A DNA stretch of 64,000 nt, from positions 248,001-312,000 of the forward strand of contig NZ_FNOV01000002.1 in NCBI RefSeq assembly GCF_900107135.1, in the 5' to 3' direction. The notes beneath the pieces are model-generated. The model saw nothing but the letters and a program-made list of their open reading frames with translations, searched no databases and was not told the DNA's origin. This stretch comes from Hymenobacter psychrophilus (GTDB lineage Bacteria > Bacteroidota > Bacteroidia > Cytophagales > Hymenobacteraceae). The stretch's first letter is position 1, and every line of letters begins with the position of its first letter. Positions 32,989 through 40,887 of this stretch are shown in pieces. The position numbers were made by a program, and so were the translations under genes.

Positions 32989-34293
32989 ATGGCCGCCCCG
33001 ATATCCTCCGTCCCGCTTCCTGCCGCCGCCCAAACCGCACCCGGAACCGAAACACCCAACTACACCCCCGCCCTAGCTTCGCTGACGGTGCTGTTCTTCA
33101 TGATGGGCTTTGTCACGGTTCTCAACGACATCCTGATTCCTTATCTGAAAGGGTTGTTCACGCTGAGCTACACCGAAGTAGGTATGGTAAATTTCTGCTT
33201 TTTTGGGGCCTATCTGTTGATAGGTGTACCAGCTGGAATACTTGTAAGGAAAGTCGGTTATAAGAATGGAATGCTGGTGGGTTTTTTGGTAGCAGCTTTG
33301 GGAGCTTTCCTATTTTTCCCGGCTGCTGAAGGGCGCACCTTTCCACTTTTTCTAGGTGCACTTTTTATACTGGCGAGCGGGATTGTAACTCTGCAAGTCG
33401 CTGGTAATCCTTACGTCGCTATTCTTGGTCCACCAGAGTCCGCTTCGGCTCGTCTAACCCTGACGCAAGCTTTTAATTCCCTGGCAACAGCATTCGGCCC
33501 TTATGTTGGCACCAAGCTCATCTTATCCCGTTTACCCGACCCCAAAACAATGACGCCGGCCCAGGCGGCAGTTCTTGATGTTACTCCGGTTCAGAACTTG
33601 TACTTGGTTGTTGGTGGCATAATGCTGCTGATTAGCATAATCCTGTTTTTCGTCAAACTTCCTCGTATCGCTCAGGAATCAGCTCCTGTAGGCGACACAA
33701 GCCGAGCTTGGCATCACCGGCATTTGCTGCTGGGCTTATTAGGCATTTTTACTTACGTAGGTGCCGAAGTAGCTATCGGCTCTCATATTGTGAGTTATTT
33801 AAATCAAACTGAGGTCATGAATCTTACTGCTGAAATAGCAGGCTATTGGGTTATGGCCTATTGGGGAGGTGCTGCCATCGGACGCTTTCTCGGAACGATA
33901 ATCATGCGCTCCATTAGACCAAGCTTGCTTTTATCCTTTAATGCCGTGGGCGCAATAGCATTACTTCTAATCTCAGTTAGCTCCACTGGCGAACTAGCCA
34001 TGTATAGCTTACTGGCCGTGGGGCTTATGAACTCCATCATGTTCCCGGTAATATTCACGCTGGCGGTGACGGGACTAGGCCGTCATACCGAAGATGCTTC
34101 GGGCCTGCTTTCCGCCTCCATTGTGGGTGGAGCTATCATTCCATTGTTCTTTGGGCTGATTGCCGACAGCACCCTGGGCGGCGGCGGCGTTCAGGCCCTG
34201 CGCTGGGCTTTCGTGCTGCCGGTGCTATGCTACGCTTACATTGCATGGTACGGGATGAAAGGCTACCGGCCTGCTGCCATAACTGGCGTCTGA
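32989..34293 (+). CDS. FucP-type sugar MFS transporter (mosaic base composition)
   Basis: The ATG at 32989 gives 434 residues with 12 membrane helices. FFMMGFVTVLNDILIPYLKGLF, FFGAYLLIGVPAGILVRKVGYK, LQVAGNPYVAILGPPESASARL and the late FPVIFTLAVTGLGRHTEDASGLL are typical of the glucose/galactose/fucose H+ symporters of Bacteroidota. It is a paralogue of the protein at 50936-52345. The first and last parts use GC-rich codons like the neighbours, while the middle (about 33150-34080) is clearly richer in A/T-ending codons. A TACTTTG sequence at 32919-32925 may be the promoter box. Confidence 0.9.
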   Translation: MAAPISSVPLPAAAQTAPGTETPNYTPALASLTVLFFMMGFVTVLNDILIPYLKGLFTLSYTEVGMVNFCFFGAYLLIGVPAGILVRKVGYKNGMLVGFLVAALGAFLFFPAAEGRTFPLFLGALFILASGIVTLQVAGNPYVAILGPPESASARLTLTQAFNSLATAFGPYVGTKLILSRLPDPKTMTPAQAAVLDVTPVQNLYLVVGGIMLLISIILFFVKLPRIAQESAPVGDTSRAWHHRHLLLGLLGIFTYVGAEVAIGSHIVSYLNQTEVMNLTAEIAGYWVMAYWGGAAIGRFLGTIIMRSIRPSLLLSFNAVGAIALLLISVSSTGELAMYSLLAVGLMNSIMFPVIFTLAVTGLGRHTEDASGLLSASIVGGAIIPLFFGLIADSTLGGGGVQALRWAFVLPVLCYAYIAWYGMKGYRPAAITGV

Positions 34294-34312
34294 CTGTTAA
34301 ATCATCTAGCTG

Positions 34313-34642
34313 ATGAAACTCCTGTTCATCTGCAGCCAGAACCGCTGGCGAAGCCTGACGGCCGAGCGGCTGTTTGAGCAGCACCCGAACTGTGAGGCCC
34401 GCTCGGCGGGCACCGAGCCCGGGGCCAGGGTGCGCGTAACGGCCGGCCACCTGGGCTGGGCCGATGTAGTGCTGGTGATGGAGCGCCGCCACACCGATAT
34501 CCTACGCCAGAAGTTCGGCCCCGAACTGGAGGGCAAGCGCGTCATCAACCTGCGCATCCCCGACAAATTTCAGTTGATGAGCCCGTTGCTGGTGGATTTG
34601 CTGCGGGAGCGGCTGCGCGAACACCTGGCCGTGGAAGTATAG
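34313..34642 (+). CDS. Low-molecular-weight protein tyrosine phosphatase-like protein
   Basis: Protein of 109 residues starting LLFICSQNRWRSLTAERLF: the Cys and Arg of CSQNRWR fit the C-x5-R loop of LMW phosphatases. It is shorter than usual (about 150) and lacks the C-terminal D-P general-acid motif; the corresponding region reads IPDKFQLM. It matches the small phosphatase-like group seen in many bacteria. Activity is uncertain. A hairpin (34652-34696) separates it from the MtfA-like gene. Confidence 0.8.
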   Translation: MKLLFICSQNRWRSLTAERLFEQHPNCEARSAGTEPGARVRVTAGHLGWADVVLVMERRHTDILRQKFGPELEGKRVINLRIPDKFQLMSPLLVDLLRERLREHLAVEV

Positions 34643-34651
34643 GCACCGAGC

Positions 34652-34696
34652 CGCTAAACGACTGGCCAACCCTGAACGCTGGCCGGCCGTTTAGCG
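34652..34696. repeat. Short intergenic hairpin
   Basis: CGCTAAACG (34652-34660) and CGTTTAGCG (34688-34696) are exact inverted repeats with a further TGGCC/GGCC pairing inside. It fills the gap before the ATG at 34701. Confidence 0.6.
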
Positions 34697-34700
34697 ACTC

Positions 34701-35642
34701 ATGAATTATCTGTTCTTTCTTGCCTTGTTGGCCCTGGTAGGCTTCTTTTTCTACCGCTACCTCACCCAGGATACCCGCCTGAAAAAAGCCGCCCTGGCCC
34801 GGGAGTTTCCGGCCGCCTGGCGGCTGGTACTCAGCGAGCGGGTAGCCTTTTACCTCTCGCTCACCGAAGGTGACCGAAAGCGTTTCGAGCAGCGCGTGCA
34901 GCTGTTCATGGCCCAGACCCGTATTACGGGCGTGCAAACCGAGCTCGACGATGCCACCCGGCTGCTGGTAGCAGCTTCGGCCATTATCCCGGTGTTCGGC
35001 TTTCCCGACTGGGAGTACGGCAACCTGAGCGAGGTACTGGTAGTACCCGATGCCTGGACCCAGCAGCGCGACCCGAACAGAGAGTACGTAGGCCTCGAAG
35101 GCACGCTGCTCGGTAGTGTGCAGGGTTTCCAGACTTCCCACTACATGCGCCTCTCCAAAACGTCGTTGGAGCGCGGTTTCCAGGATGCACTGGACAAGCA
35201 GAACGTGGGCATCCACGAGTTTGCCCATTTGCTCGACGAGGCCGACGGGGTAATTGACGGCATCCCTGCCGCGACGCTGCCGGCCGAGTTACGCCCTGAG
35301 TGGGAGGCCGTGATGCAGCGCGAAATCGAGGCTATCCGGGCTGGCAACTCCGAAATCAACGACTACGCGGGCACCAATGAGGCCGAATTTTTTGCCGTCG
35401 TGACGGAGTATTTCTTCGAGAAGCCCGAGAAGCTGCAGCAGCACCATCCGGAGCTGTACGCCCTGCTGCTGCGGGCCTTCCGCCAAAACCCCAAAAAACG
35501 CTTTCTGCGCCGCGCCACCGACCCACGCGAGTGGCTTAAAACTATGCGCAGCCGCCGCAAATTCGGCCGGAATTCGCCCTGTCCCTGTGGCAGCGGCAAG
35601 AAGTATAAGGACTGCCATTTAGGCCAGGAGGCAGCCGTTTAA
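34701..35642 (+). CDS. Membrane-anchored MtfA-like zinc peptidase fused to a SEC-C motif
   Basis: Protein of 313 residues. Residues 2-20 are a membrane anchor (NYLFFLALLALVGFFFYRYL). The middle is MtfA-like: EGDRKRFEQRVQLFMAQTRITG, IPVFGFPDWEYGNLSEVLVVP, HEFAHLLDEADG near residue 171 (HExxH zinc site) and NEAEFFAVVTEYFFEKPE (third-ligand region). The C-terminal RNSPCPCGSGKKYKDCHLG (about 289-308) is a full SEC-C zinc motif, as at the end of SecA. In E. coli, MtfA binds the Mlc repressor and is a peptidase. The fusion and anchor suggest a distinct role at the membrane. It may be co-transcribed with its neighbours. Confidence 0.88.
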   Translation: MNYLFFLALLALVGFFFYRYLTQDTRLKKAALAREFPAAWRLVLSERVAFYLSLTEGDRKRFEQRVQLFMAQTRITGVQTELDDATRLLVAASAIIPVFGFPDWEYGNLSEVLVVPDAWTQQRDPNREYVGLEGTLLGSVQGFQTSHYMRLSKTSLERGFQDALDKQNVGIHEFAHLLDEADGVIDGIPAATLPAELRPEWEAVMQREIEAIRAGNSEINDYAGTNEAEFFAVVTEYFFEKPEKLQQHHPELYALLLRAFRQNPKKRFLRRATDPREWLKTMRSRRKFGRNSPCPCGSGKKYKDCHLGQEAAV

Positions 35643-35663
35643 TTCTTTATTAACAGCTACTAT

Positions 35664-36143
35664 ATGGCTATCGACCTCCACGCTTTTTGGGATACCAACA
35701 ACCCCAAAAATCCGCCACTGACCGACGAGATGGTACGTACCGCGGAGAAGCTGCTGGATGTGCAACTGCCGCCACTGCTGGTAACACTGTTGCGGCTGCA
35801 GAACGGCGGCTCGACCAACACCTTCGACTTTCCCATGCCTCAAGCTCCCTGGAGGGAGAACCGCATAAGAATGCACGGGCTATTCGGCATTGTAACTGAT
35901 GAAGGCCTGCAATCGAACCTGAACATCCTTGATACGCCTTACATGACCGAGGAATGGGACCTGCCCGAGCGGCAAGTGCTGTTATGGGGCGAAGGCCACT
36001 GGTGGGTCACGCTCGACTACCGCACCAGCCCAGAGCCTGCTGTCCTGTGGATTGATGCCGATGACGCGGTTGAAATGCTGATTGCACCCAGTTTCGAGGC
36101 TTTTTACAACGCATTAGTTCCTGCTGCTCCTATGGAGGGATAA
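35664..36143 (+). CDS. SMI1/KNR4 (SUKH) family protein
   Basis: Protein of 159 residues. AEKLLDVQLPPLLVTLLRLQNGG is the SUKH signature near the N-terminus, and LLWGEGHWWVTLDYRTSPEPAVLWIDADD the central strand pair. Many SUKH proteins are immunity proteins of polymorphic toxins, but no toxin, Rhs or DNase gene lies nearby. A housekeeping or orphan immunity role remains open. It is 21 bp downstream of the MtfA-like gene, probably the same transcript. Confidence 0.85.
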   Translation: MAIDLHAFWDTNNPKNPPLTDEMVRTAEKLLDVQLPPLLVTLLRLQNGGSTNTFDFPMPQAPWRENRIRMHGLFGIVTDEGLQSNLNILDTPYMTEEWDLPERQVLLWGEGHWWVTLDYRTSPEPAVLWIDADDAVEMLIAPSFEAFYNALVPAAPMEG

Positions 36144-36187
36144 GTCCGGCTCGACGGAATTAACTTGAATGGGACTAATTTGTGGTG

Positions 36188-38038
36188 ATGAAAAGAATCT
36201 TTCTCCCCGTTTTCACTGCCGCCGCGCTACTCACGGCCTGCGCCCCTACTGCCCAGGTTCCGGTAGCCACCACGCCGCCCCCGGCCGAGCAGCCCGCCGT
36301 GGCCGCTGCGCCCAACTGGACGGCGCTGGCCGAAACCTACCTCGACTATTATTCGGGTGAATATCAGCGCCTCTATACGGCTTCGGCTGAGGCCGAGTGG
36401 CGCTCCAACACCCACATCGTGGCCGGCGACACGACCAACGCCGGCGCCACGGCCCGCGCCAACGAGCGGATGGCCGCTTTCACTGGCTCCTCGGAAAATA
36501 TTACCCGCCTGCGCCAACTGCTAGAGCACAAGAGCGAGCTGACCGAACTGCAAGTGAAGCAGCTCGAAGCCGCCCTCTACAACGCCGCCAACTCGCCCCA
36601 AACCATTGCCGATGTGGTGAAAGCCCGCATCAAGGCCGAAACTCAGCAGACCGAAAAGCTCTACGGCTTCGACTATAAGTATCAGGGCAAATCGGTAACC
36701 ACCAACGACCTCGATGAGCTGCTGCGCAAGGAGAAGAACCCGGTCCGGCGGCAGCAACTCTGGGAAGCCAGCAAGGAAATCGGGCCGACGCTGAAAGGTG
36801 GCTTGCTGAACCTGCGCGACCTGCGCAACCAGACGGTGCAGGCCCTGGGATACCCCGATTACTTCACTTACCAGGCTTCCGATTACGGCCTGAACCGGCA
36901 GGAGATGATGACGCTGGTGCGCCAGCTTAATCAGGAACTGCGCCCGCTCTACCGCGAGCTGCACACCTACGCCCGCTACGAGCTGGCCAAGCAGTACGGC
37001 GTAAAGCAGGTGCCCGACTACCTGCCTGCATCCTGGCTGCCCAACCGCTGGGGCCAGGACTGGAGCAGCATGGTGGACGTAAAGGGCCTGAACCTCGACC
37101 CTGTGCTGGCTAAGAAAGGGGCCGAGTGGCAGGTGCAGCAGGCCGAGCGCTTCTACCAAAGCCTAAGCTTCCCGGCCCTACCGGCTTCGTTCTACGAGAA
37201 GTCCAGCCTGTATCCGCTGTCTAAGGGGGCCGATTACAAAAAGAACAACCATGCCTCGGCCTGGCACATGAACTTGGAGCAGGACGTGCGCAGCCTGATG
37301 AGCGTGGAGCCCAACACCGAGTGGTACGAAACCACGCACCACGAGCTGGGCCACATTTACTACTACCTCAGCTACACCAACCCCGAAGTACCGGTGCTAC
37401 TGCGCGGCGGCGCCAACCGGGCCTACCACGAGGCCATGGGCTCCCTGATGGGCCTGGCGGCTCGCCAGAAGCCCTTTTTGGCTGGTCTGGGGTTGATTGA
37501 CCCCAAGGTAAAAACCGATGAGATGCAGTCGTTGCTGAAAGAAGCGCTGGGCTCGGTGGTGTTTATTCCGTTTGCTTCGGGCGTGATGAGCGAGTGGGAA
37601 AACAGCTTCTACGCCGATAACCTGCCCGCCGACCAGCTCAACGCCCGCTGGTGGGAGCTGGCCAAGCAGTACCAGGGCATCGTGCCGCCGAGCACCCGCG
37701 GTGAGCAGTTCCTCGATCCGGCCACCAAAACGCACATCAACGACGACCCGGCCCAGTACTACGATTATGCCCTGAGCTACATCATCCTGTTCCAGCTCCA
37801 CGACCACATTGCCAAGCAGATTCTGCATCAGGACCCGCACGCTACCAACTACTACGGCAACAAGGAAGTCGGCACCTTCCTGGCCGACATCATGCGGCCC
37901 GGCGCGAGCAAGGACTGGCGCACGGTGCTCAAGGAGAAAACCGGCGAAGACCTCTCGGCTCGCGCTATGGTCGAATATTTTCAGCCCCTGATGGCCTATT
38001 TGAAAGAAAAAAACAAAGGCCGCAAGTACACGATGTAA
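36188..38038 (+). CDS. M2-family peptidyl-dipeptidase (ACE-like), lipoprotein
   Basis: The ATG at 36188 gives 616 residues with a lipoprotein signal (KRIFLPVFTAAALLTAC) and a Pro/Ala linker. Gluzincin site: TTHHELGHIYYY near residue 384 (HExxH) and YHEAMGSLMGLA about 25 residues later (third ligand Glu). SVEPNTEWYETTHHE and RPLYRELHTYARYELAKQYG are typical of peptidase M2, the family of angiotensin-converting enzyme. It removes dipeptides from peptide C-termini in the periplasm or at the cell surface. Length is normal for bacterial single-domain members. Confidence 0.93.
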   Translation: MKRIFLPVFTAAALLTACAPTAQVPVATTPPPAEQPAVAAAPNWTALAETYLDYYSGEYQRLYTASAEAEWRSNTHIVAGDTTNAGATARANERMAAFTGSSENITRLRQLLEHKSELTELQVKQLEAALYNAANSPQTIADVVKARIKAETQQTEKLYGFDYKYQGKSVTTNDLDELLRKEKNPVRRQQLWEASKEIGPTLKGGLLNLRDLRNQTVQALGYPDYFTYQASDYGLNRQEMMTLVRQLNQELRPLYRELHTYARYELAKQYGVKQVPDYLPASWLPNRWGQDWSSMVDVKGLNLDPVLAKKGAEWQVQQAERFYQSLSFPALPASFYEKSSLYPLSKGADYKKNNHASAWHMNLEQDVRSLMSVEPNTEWYETTHHELGHIYYYLSYTNPEVPVLLRGGANRAYHEAMGSLMGLAARQKPFLAGLGLIDPKVKTDEMQSLLKEALGSVVFIPFASGVMSEWENSFYADNLPADQLNARWWELAKQYQGIVPPSTRGEQFLDPATKTHINDDPAQYYDYALSYIILFQLHDHIAKQILHQDPHATNYYGNKEVGTFLADIMRPGASKDWRTVLKEKTGEDLSARAMVEYFQPLMAYLKEKNKGRKYTM

Positions 38039-38141
38039 TTACCGCGAGCCAACCCTAATGCTGGTTGCTGGGGCAGAACTGCCAAAAAGCAAACCGACAG
38101 CATGCAGTTGTCACGCCCTAATTGGCCATATTCGCTGAGTA

Positions 38142-38181
38142 AAAAAAGAGAGCCGTCCCAATCAGGGCGACTCTCTTTTTT
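38142..38181. terminator. Two-way terminator
   Basis: AAAAAAGAGAG and CTCTCTTTTTT form the outer stem, with T-runs on both strands, between the convergent M2 peptidase and GAF genes. Confidence 0.85.
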
Positions 38182-38200
38182 ACTGACGTACACCCATTGA

Positions 38201-38923
38201 TCAGGAGGCACCCAACAATGCTTCCAACCGGCGTTCCAACACCTTGGTCACTCCGGCAACACGGCGCATAACGAGGTCGTGAATTTCAGAGTCATCGAGG
38301 TTGAGGCCCTGGTTGCGGGCCGCAAGGTAGCGCACGAGCGTAGCGTTGTCCTCGAGGGTGGCGGCCAGCTCGCGCTGGGCGGCTTCCCAACCAGCAGGTT
38401 GCTGGGCATGCAGGTACTGAAACCGCAGTTCAATAGTGCTGCTAACCAGCCCGGCAAGCTGCTCCAAAACCTGCTCCTCCGGTCCCGACAATATGCGGTA
38501 CTCGCGCCCGATAACGGCCATCATACCAATACGGGAGTTATCGGGCGGCATCCGCAGGGCCGAACCGGCATAAAAGTTCAGCCCCATCTGCTGAGCCACA
38601 TCAGGATTAATGAGTCGGCAACTGTCGGGCGAGTAGTCGGAGGTGATGATGGGCTCATCGACCAGAATGGCTGCCGAGCACAGGCTGGCGTTACGCGGCA
38701 GACTGGTAATGCCCTCAACCCCGGCCACTGCCTTAAACCAGACCTGCTTCTCATCGACCAGCGAAATAATGGCAATCGGAGTGCTGAACAACTGCGCCGC
38801 CCAGGTTACATAATCGTCGAAAATGGGCTCGGGCGAGGTATTGGCAATCTGGTAAAGGTGCAACGCCCGTAGCCGGTCGGCCTCGGCGGCCGGAATCAGG
38901 CTTTCGGGAAAGGAAATGCTCAT
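38201..38923 (-). CDS. GAF domain protein
   Basis: Protein of 240 residues. Residues about 22-165 form a GAF domain (ALHLYQIANTSPEPIFDDYVTWAAQLFSTPIAIISLVDEKQVWFKA, then SLCSAAILVDEPIITSD), a common ligand- or signal-sensing fold. The tail (165-240) is helical and charged, with no kinase or cyclase domain. It follows the pirin-like gene on the same strand by 9 bp, so the two likely form one transcript and perhaps share a redox or stress function. Confidence 0.87.
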   Translation of the reverse strand: MSISFPESLIPAAEADRLRALHLYQIANTSPEPIFDDYVTWAAQLFSTPIAIISLVDEKQVWFKAVAGVEGITSLPRNASLCSAAILVDEPIITSDYSPDSCRLINPDVAQQMGLNFYAGSALRMPPDNSRIGMMAVIGREYRILSGPEEQVLEQLAGLVSSTIELRFQYLHAQQPAGWEAAQRELAATLEDNATLVRYLAARNQGLNLDDSEIHDLVMRRVAGVTKVLERRLEALLGAS

Positions 38924-38932
38924 GCAATAGGG

Positions 38933-39652
38933 TTAATAGTTGGCCGGAGTAGCCGGCAGATCAAGCAGCACAAACCGTGCATCAGCCGTGGCCCGAATTT
39001 CCAGCACGTGCTCGTCGGTGGCCCGTAGCTGGTCGCTGGTACCCACGTCGAGGCCGTTCACGAAAATCTGCCCTTCGAGTACATAGATGAAGGTGTTGCG
39101 AATGGGAAAGGTTTTGAAGCGGACTGTTTCGTCGGCGTCGAGGTTGCACCAGTAAATGGTGCTGTTGGAATTGACGTACAGCAGATCTTCGAGCACCTTC
39201 TGGCCCGAGGCTACTGGAATTAGTTTGTTGCTGGTACCAAACAGGCTGACGTCCTTCTGCTCGTAGCAGGGTGCCAGCCCTTTCTGGCTTGGCATCAGCC
39301 AGATCTGGTAGATATGGGTGGGCGTGTCGGTGGCGTTCATCTCGGCGTGGGCCAGGCCCGTGCCGGCCGTAATGCGTTGCGCATCGCCTTTCTTGATGGA
39401 ACCGCGGTTGCCCACCGTATCATCGTGTTGCAGTTCGCCGTCGAGTACCAGCGTCACAATCTCCATCTCGGAGCGAGGCTGTTGCGGGTAGCCGCCTTTG
39501 CCCTGGATTGTGGCGTCGTTGAACGCCCGTAGTGGGCCGAAGTGCTCGTTGTCGGGGTCGTTGTAATCAGCAAAGCTCAGCAGGTAATAGCTGCTGAGCC
39601 AGTTGGTGGGCGTAGCGTGGTAGCGGTCGGTGGCAGGAATCAGTTTCAACAT
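38933..39652 (-). CDS. Pirin family protein (incomplete metal site)
   Basis: The ATG at 39652 gives 239 residues of two cupin barrels. Conserved stretches: FGPLRAFNDATIQGKGGYP, MEIVTLVLDGELQHDDTVGN, GDAQRITAGTGLAHAEMN. Pirins bind iron or another metal through His-x-His in the first strand, a later His and a Glu. Here the second-half ligands (LQHDD, LAHAE) are seen but the expected His-x-His before MEIVT reads QQPRSE. Related YhhW-type enzymes oxidise quercetin. This copy may be altered. It is co-directional with the GAF gene. Confidence 0.85.
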   Translation of the reverse strand: MLKLIPATDRYHATPTNWLSSYYLLSFADYNDPDNEHFGPLRAFNDATIQGKGGYPQQPRSEMEIVTLVLDGELQHDDTVGNRGSIKKGDAQRITAGTGLAHAEMNATDTPTHIYQIWLMPSQKGLAPCYEQKDVSLFGTSNKLIPVASGQKVLEDLLYVNSNSTIYWCNLDADETVRFKTFPIRNTFIYVLEGQIFVNGLDVGTSDQLRATDEHVLEIRATADARFVLLDLPATPANY

Positions 39653-39731
39653 CGGGAAAGAGAACACAAGTGAATACTGCCCCGATTTACGCAGCCGGCC
39701 CCCGGAAGTTAGGCAACCTACTTATCAAGAT

Positions 39732-39765
39732 CCGGCCCTGCTACCGCTGAAAGTAGCAGGGCCGG
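39732..39765 (-). terminator. Hairpin behind the S24 regulator gene
   Basis: CCGGCCCTGCTAC and GTAGCAGGGCCGG are perfect 13-bp arms with an 8-nt loop, 87 bp downstream of the regulator's stop. No T-run follows on the reverse strand, so termination is only likely. Confidence 0.55.
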
Positions 39766-39852
39766 GAAAATGAACTCTCTAAAGCTTCGCTGGTCCTTGT
39801 TGAACCACTTGTGAGCAACTGCCCTTCCGCCTAAGATAAGGCGACAGTTACC

Positions 39853-40671
39853 CTATACTTTCTTCATCGTGCTCACCTGCTGCTGCAAATCAAGCACAAT
39901 ACTGGCCAAACGGCTCAACGAGAGGTCGGCAATAGGGAAAGTACTGCTGATATAGGCCTTCGCCTCCCAGATTTCCACCACGTCCTCTACGTCGATTTCG
40001 TAGGGTGAGTAAAGCGGATTATCAGAATGCAACGCCAGCATGGCATTGTCTTTCAGGCGGTTGAATACACGCTTGAACACAATTCCCTCCTTGCTGCTAA
40101 CGATGATGCAGGGCGTACCGTCCTTGAGGTTGAGCCAGTCATCGACGTAGCGGCCCACGATAACGGTGCCACTGGCAATGGGCAGCATCGAGTCGCCGGC
40201 AATTTCAAAAGCCCGGAAAGTGCCCGAACTACCCAGCATGGGCAGGCGGAACTTGGGCAGCTCCTCCAGGTACTCGGGGTCGGCGTAGCCATTGAGGTAG
40301 CCGGCAGCAGCCTTTTGGGGCACCAGCTCAATGTTCTCGTTCTGCTCCCGGTCGACGGTGAGAGCGAGGATGCGCAGCTTGCCACCGCCCGCGTGCACGG
40401 CACTGGTATCGGTGGCCGCCATCTGGGCATTTTGGGCCTGCAGCTGGGCGGCAGCTTTGGCGTTTTTCCGCTTACTAAAGTCGGTGGTTACCAGCGCATC
40501 GAGCGTGATGCCGAACAGGCGGGCCATGTTTACGAGCGTGGCCAGCTTGGGCTCGGCACGGCCCTCCTCATAGGCGCCCACCAACGAACGTTTGATACCC
40601 AGCTTTTCGGCCATCTGGGCCTGGGTAAGACTCAGTTCGCGCCGCCAGAATTTGAGGTTGGTGTTGATCAT
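39853..40671 (-). CDS. XRE/S24 repressor (LexA/CI-like, Ser-Lys dyad)
   Basis: The ATG at 40671 gives 272 residues. Residues 1-65 hold an XRE helix-turn-helix (LSLTQAQMAEKLGIKRSLVGAYEEGRAEP). A low-complexity linker leads to an S24 peptidase-like domain: AGDSMLPIASGTVIVG carries the nucleophilic Ser and GIVFKRVFNRL the general-base Lys. An AAAGYLNGYADPEYLEELP segment includes an Ala-Gly bond, the usual self-cleavage site. This suggests a stress- or DNA-damage-responsive repressor. Two AT-rich palindromes upstream could be its own operator. Confidence 0.88.
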   Translation of the reverse strand: MINTNLKFWRRELSLTQAQMAEKLGIKRSLVGAYEEGRAEPKLATLVNMARLFGITLDALVTTDFSKRKNAKAAAQLQAQNAQMAATDTSAVHAGGGKLRILALTVDREQNENIELVPQKAAAGYLNGYADPEYLEELPKFRLPMLGSSGTFRAFEIAGDSMLPIASGTVIVGRYVDDWLNLKDGTPCIIVSSKEGIVFKRVFNRLKDNAMLALHSDNPLYSPYEIDVEDVVEIWEAKAYISSTFPIADLSLSRLASIVLDLQQQVSTMKKV

Positions 40672-40753
40672 AACGCAGGGAGAGCCGGGGAAACGGGACG
40701 AAAAGGGCAAGTATGGACCGGCTCACGAAGATAGGAACTCCGTTACGATAATA

Positions 40754-40789
40754 CTAATTCAATTAGCCGAAAAATTTACTAAAATTTTT
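40754..40789 (-). promoter_or_regulatory. AT-rich palindromes upstream of the S24 regulator (candidate operator)
   Basis: CTAATTCAATTAG at 40754-40766 is a perfect 6-1-6 palindrome. AAAAATTTACTAAAATTTTT follows at 40770-40789 as a second near-palindrome. Both stand out as an AT island in GC-rich sequence about 85-120 bp upstream of the regulator ATG. Confidence 0.45.
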
Positions 40790-40887
40790 GCGATGCGCCA
40801 CCAGTTGCCGGTCCATGAAGCCCGACACTACCGGGCGCCGCCAAACCAGCTTACCAGAGCCCAAACCACAACTCCACACTTGCCTAT

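Noticed and set aside
35664-36143. SUKH protein as part of a toxin-immunity system.
   Set aside because: No toxin, Rhs, LXG or secretion gene lies nearby; the neighbours are a peptidase and a dipeptidase.
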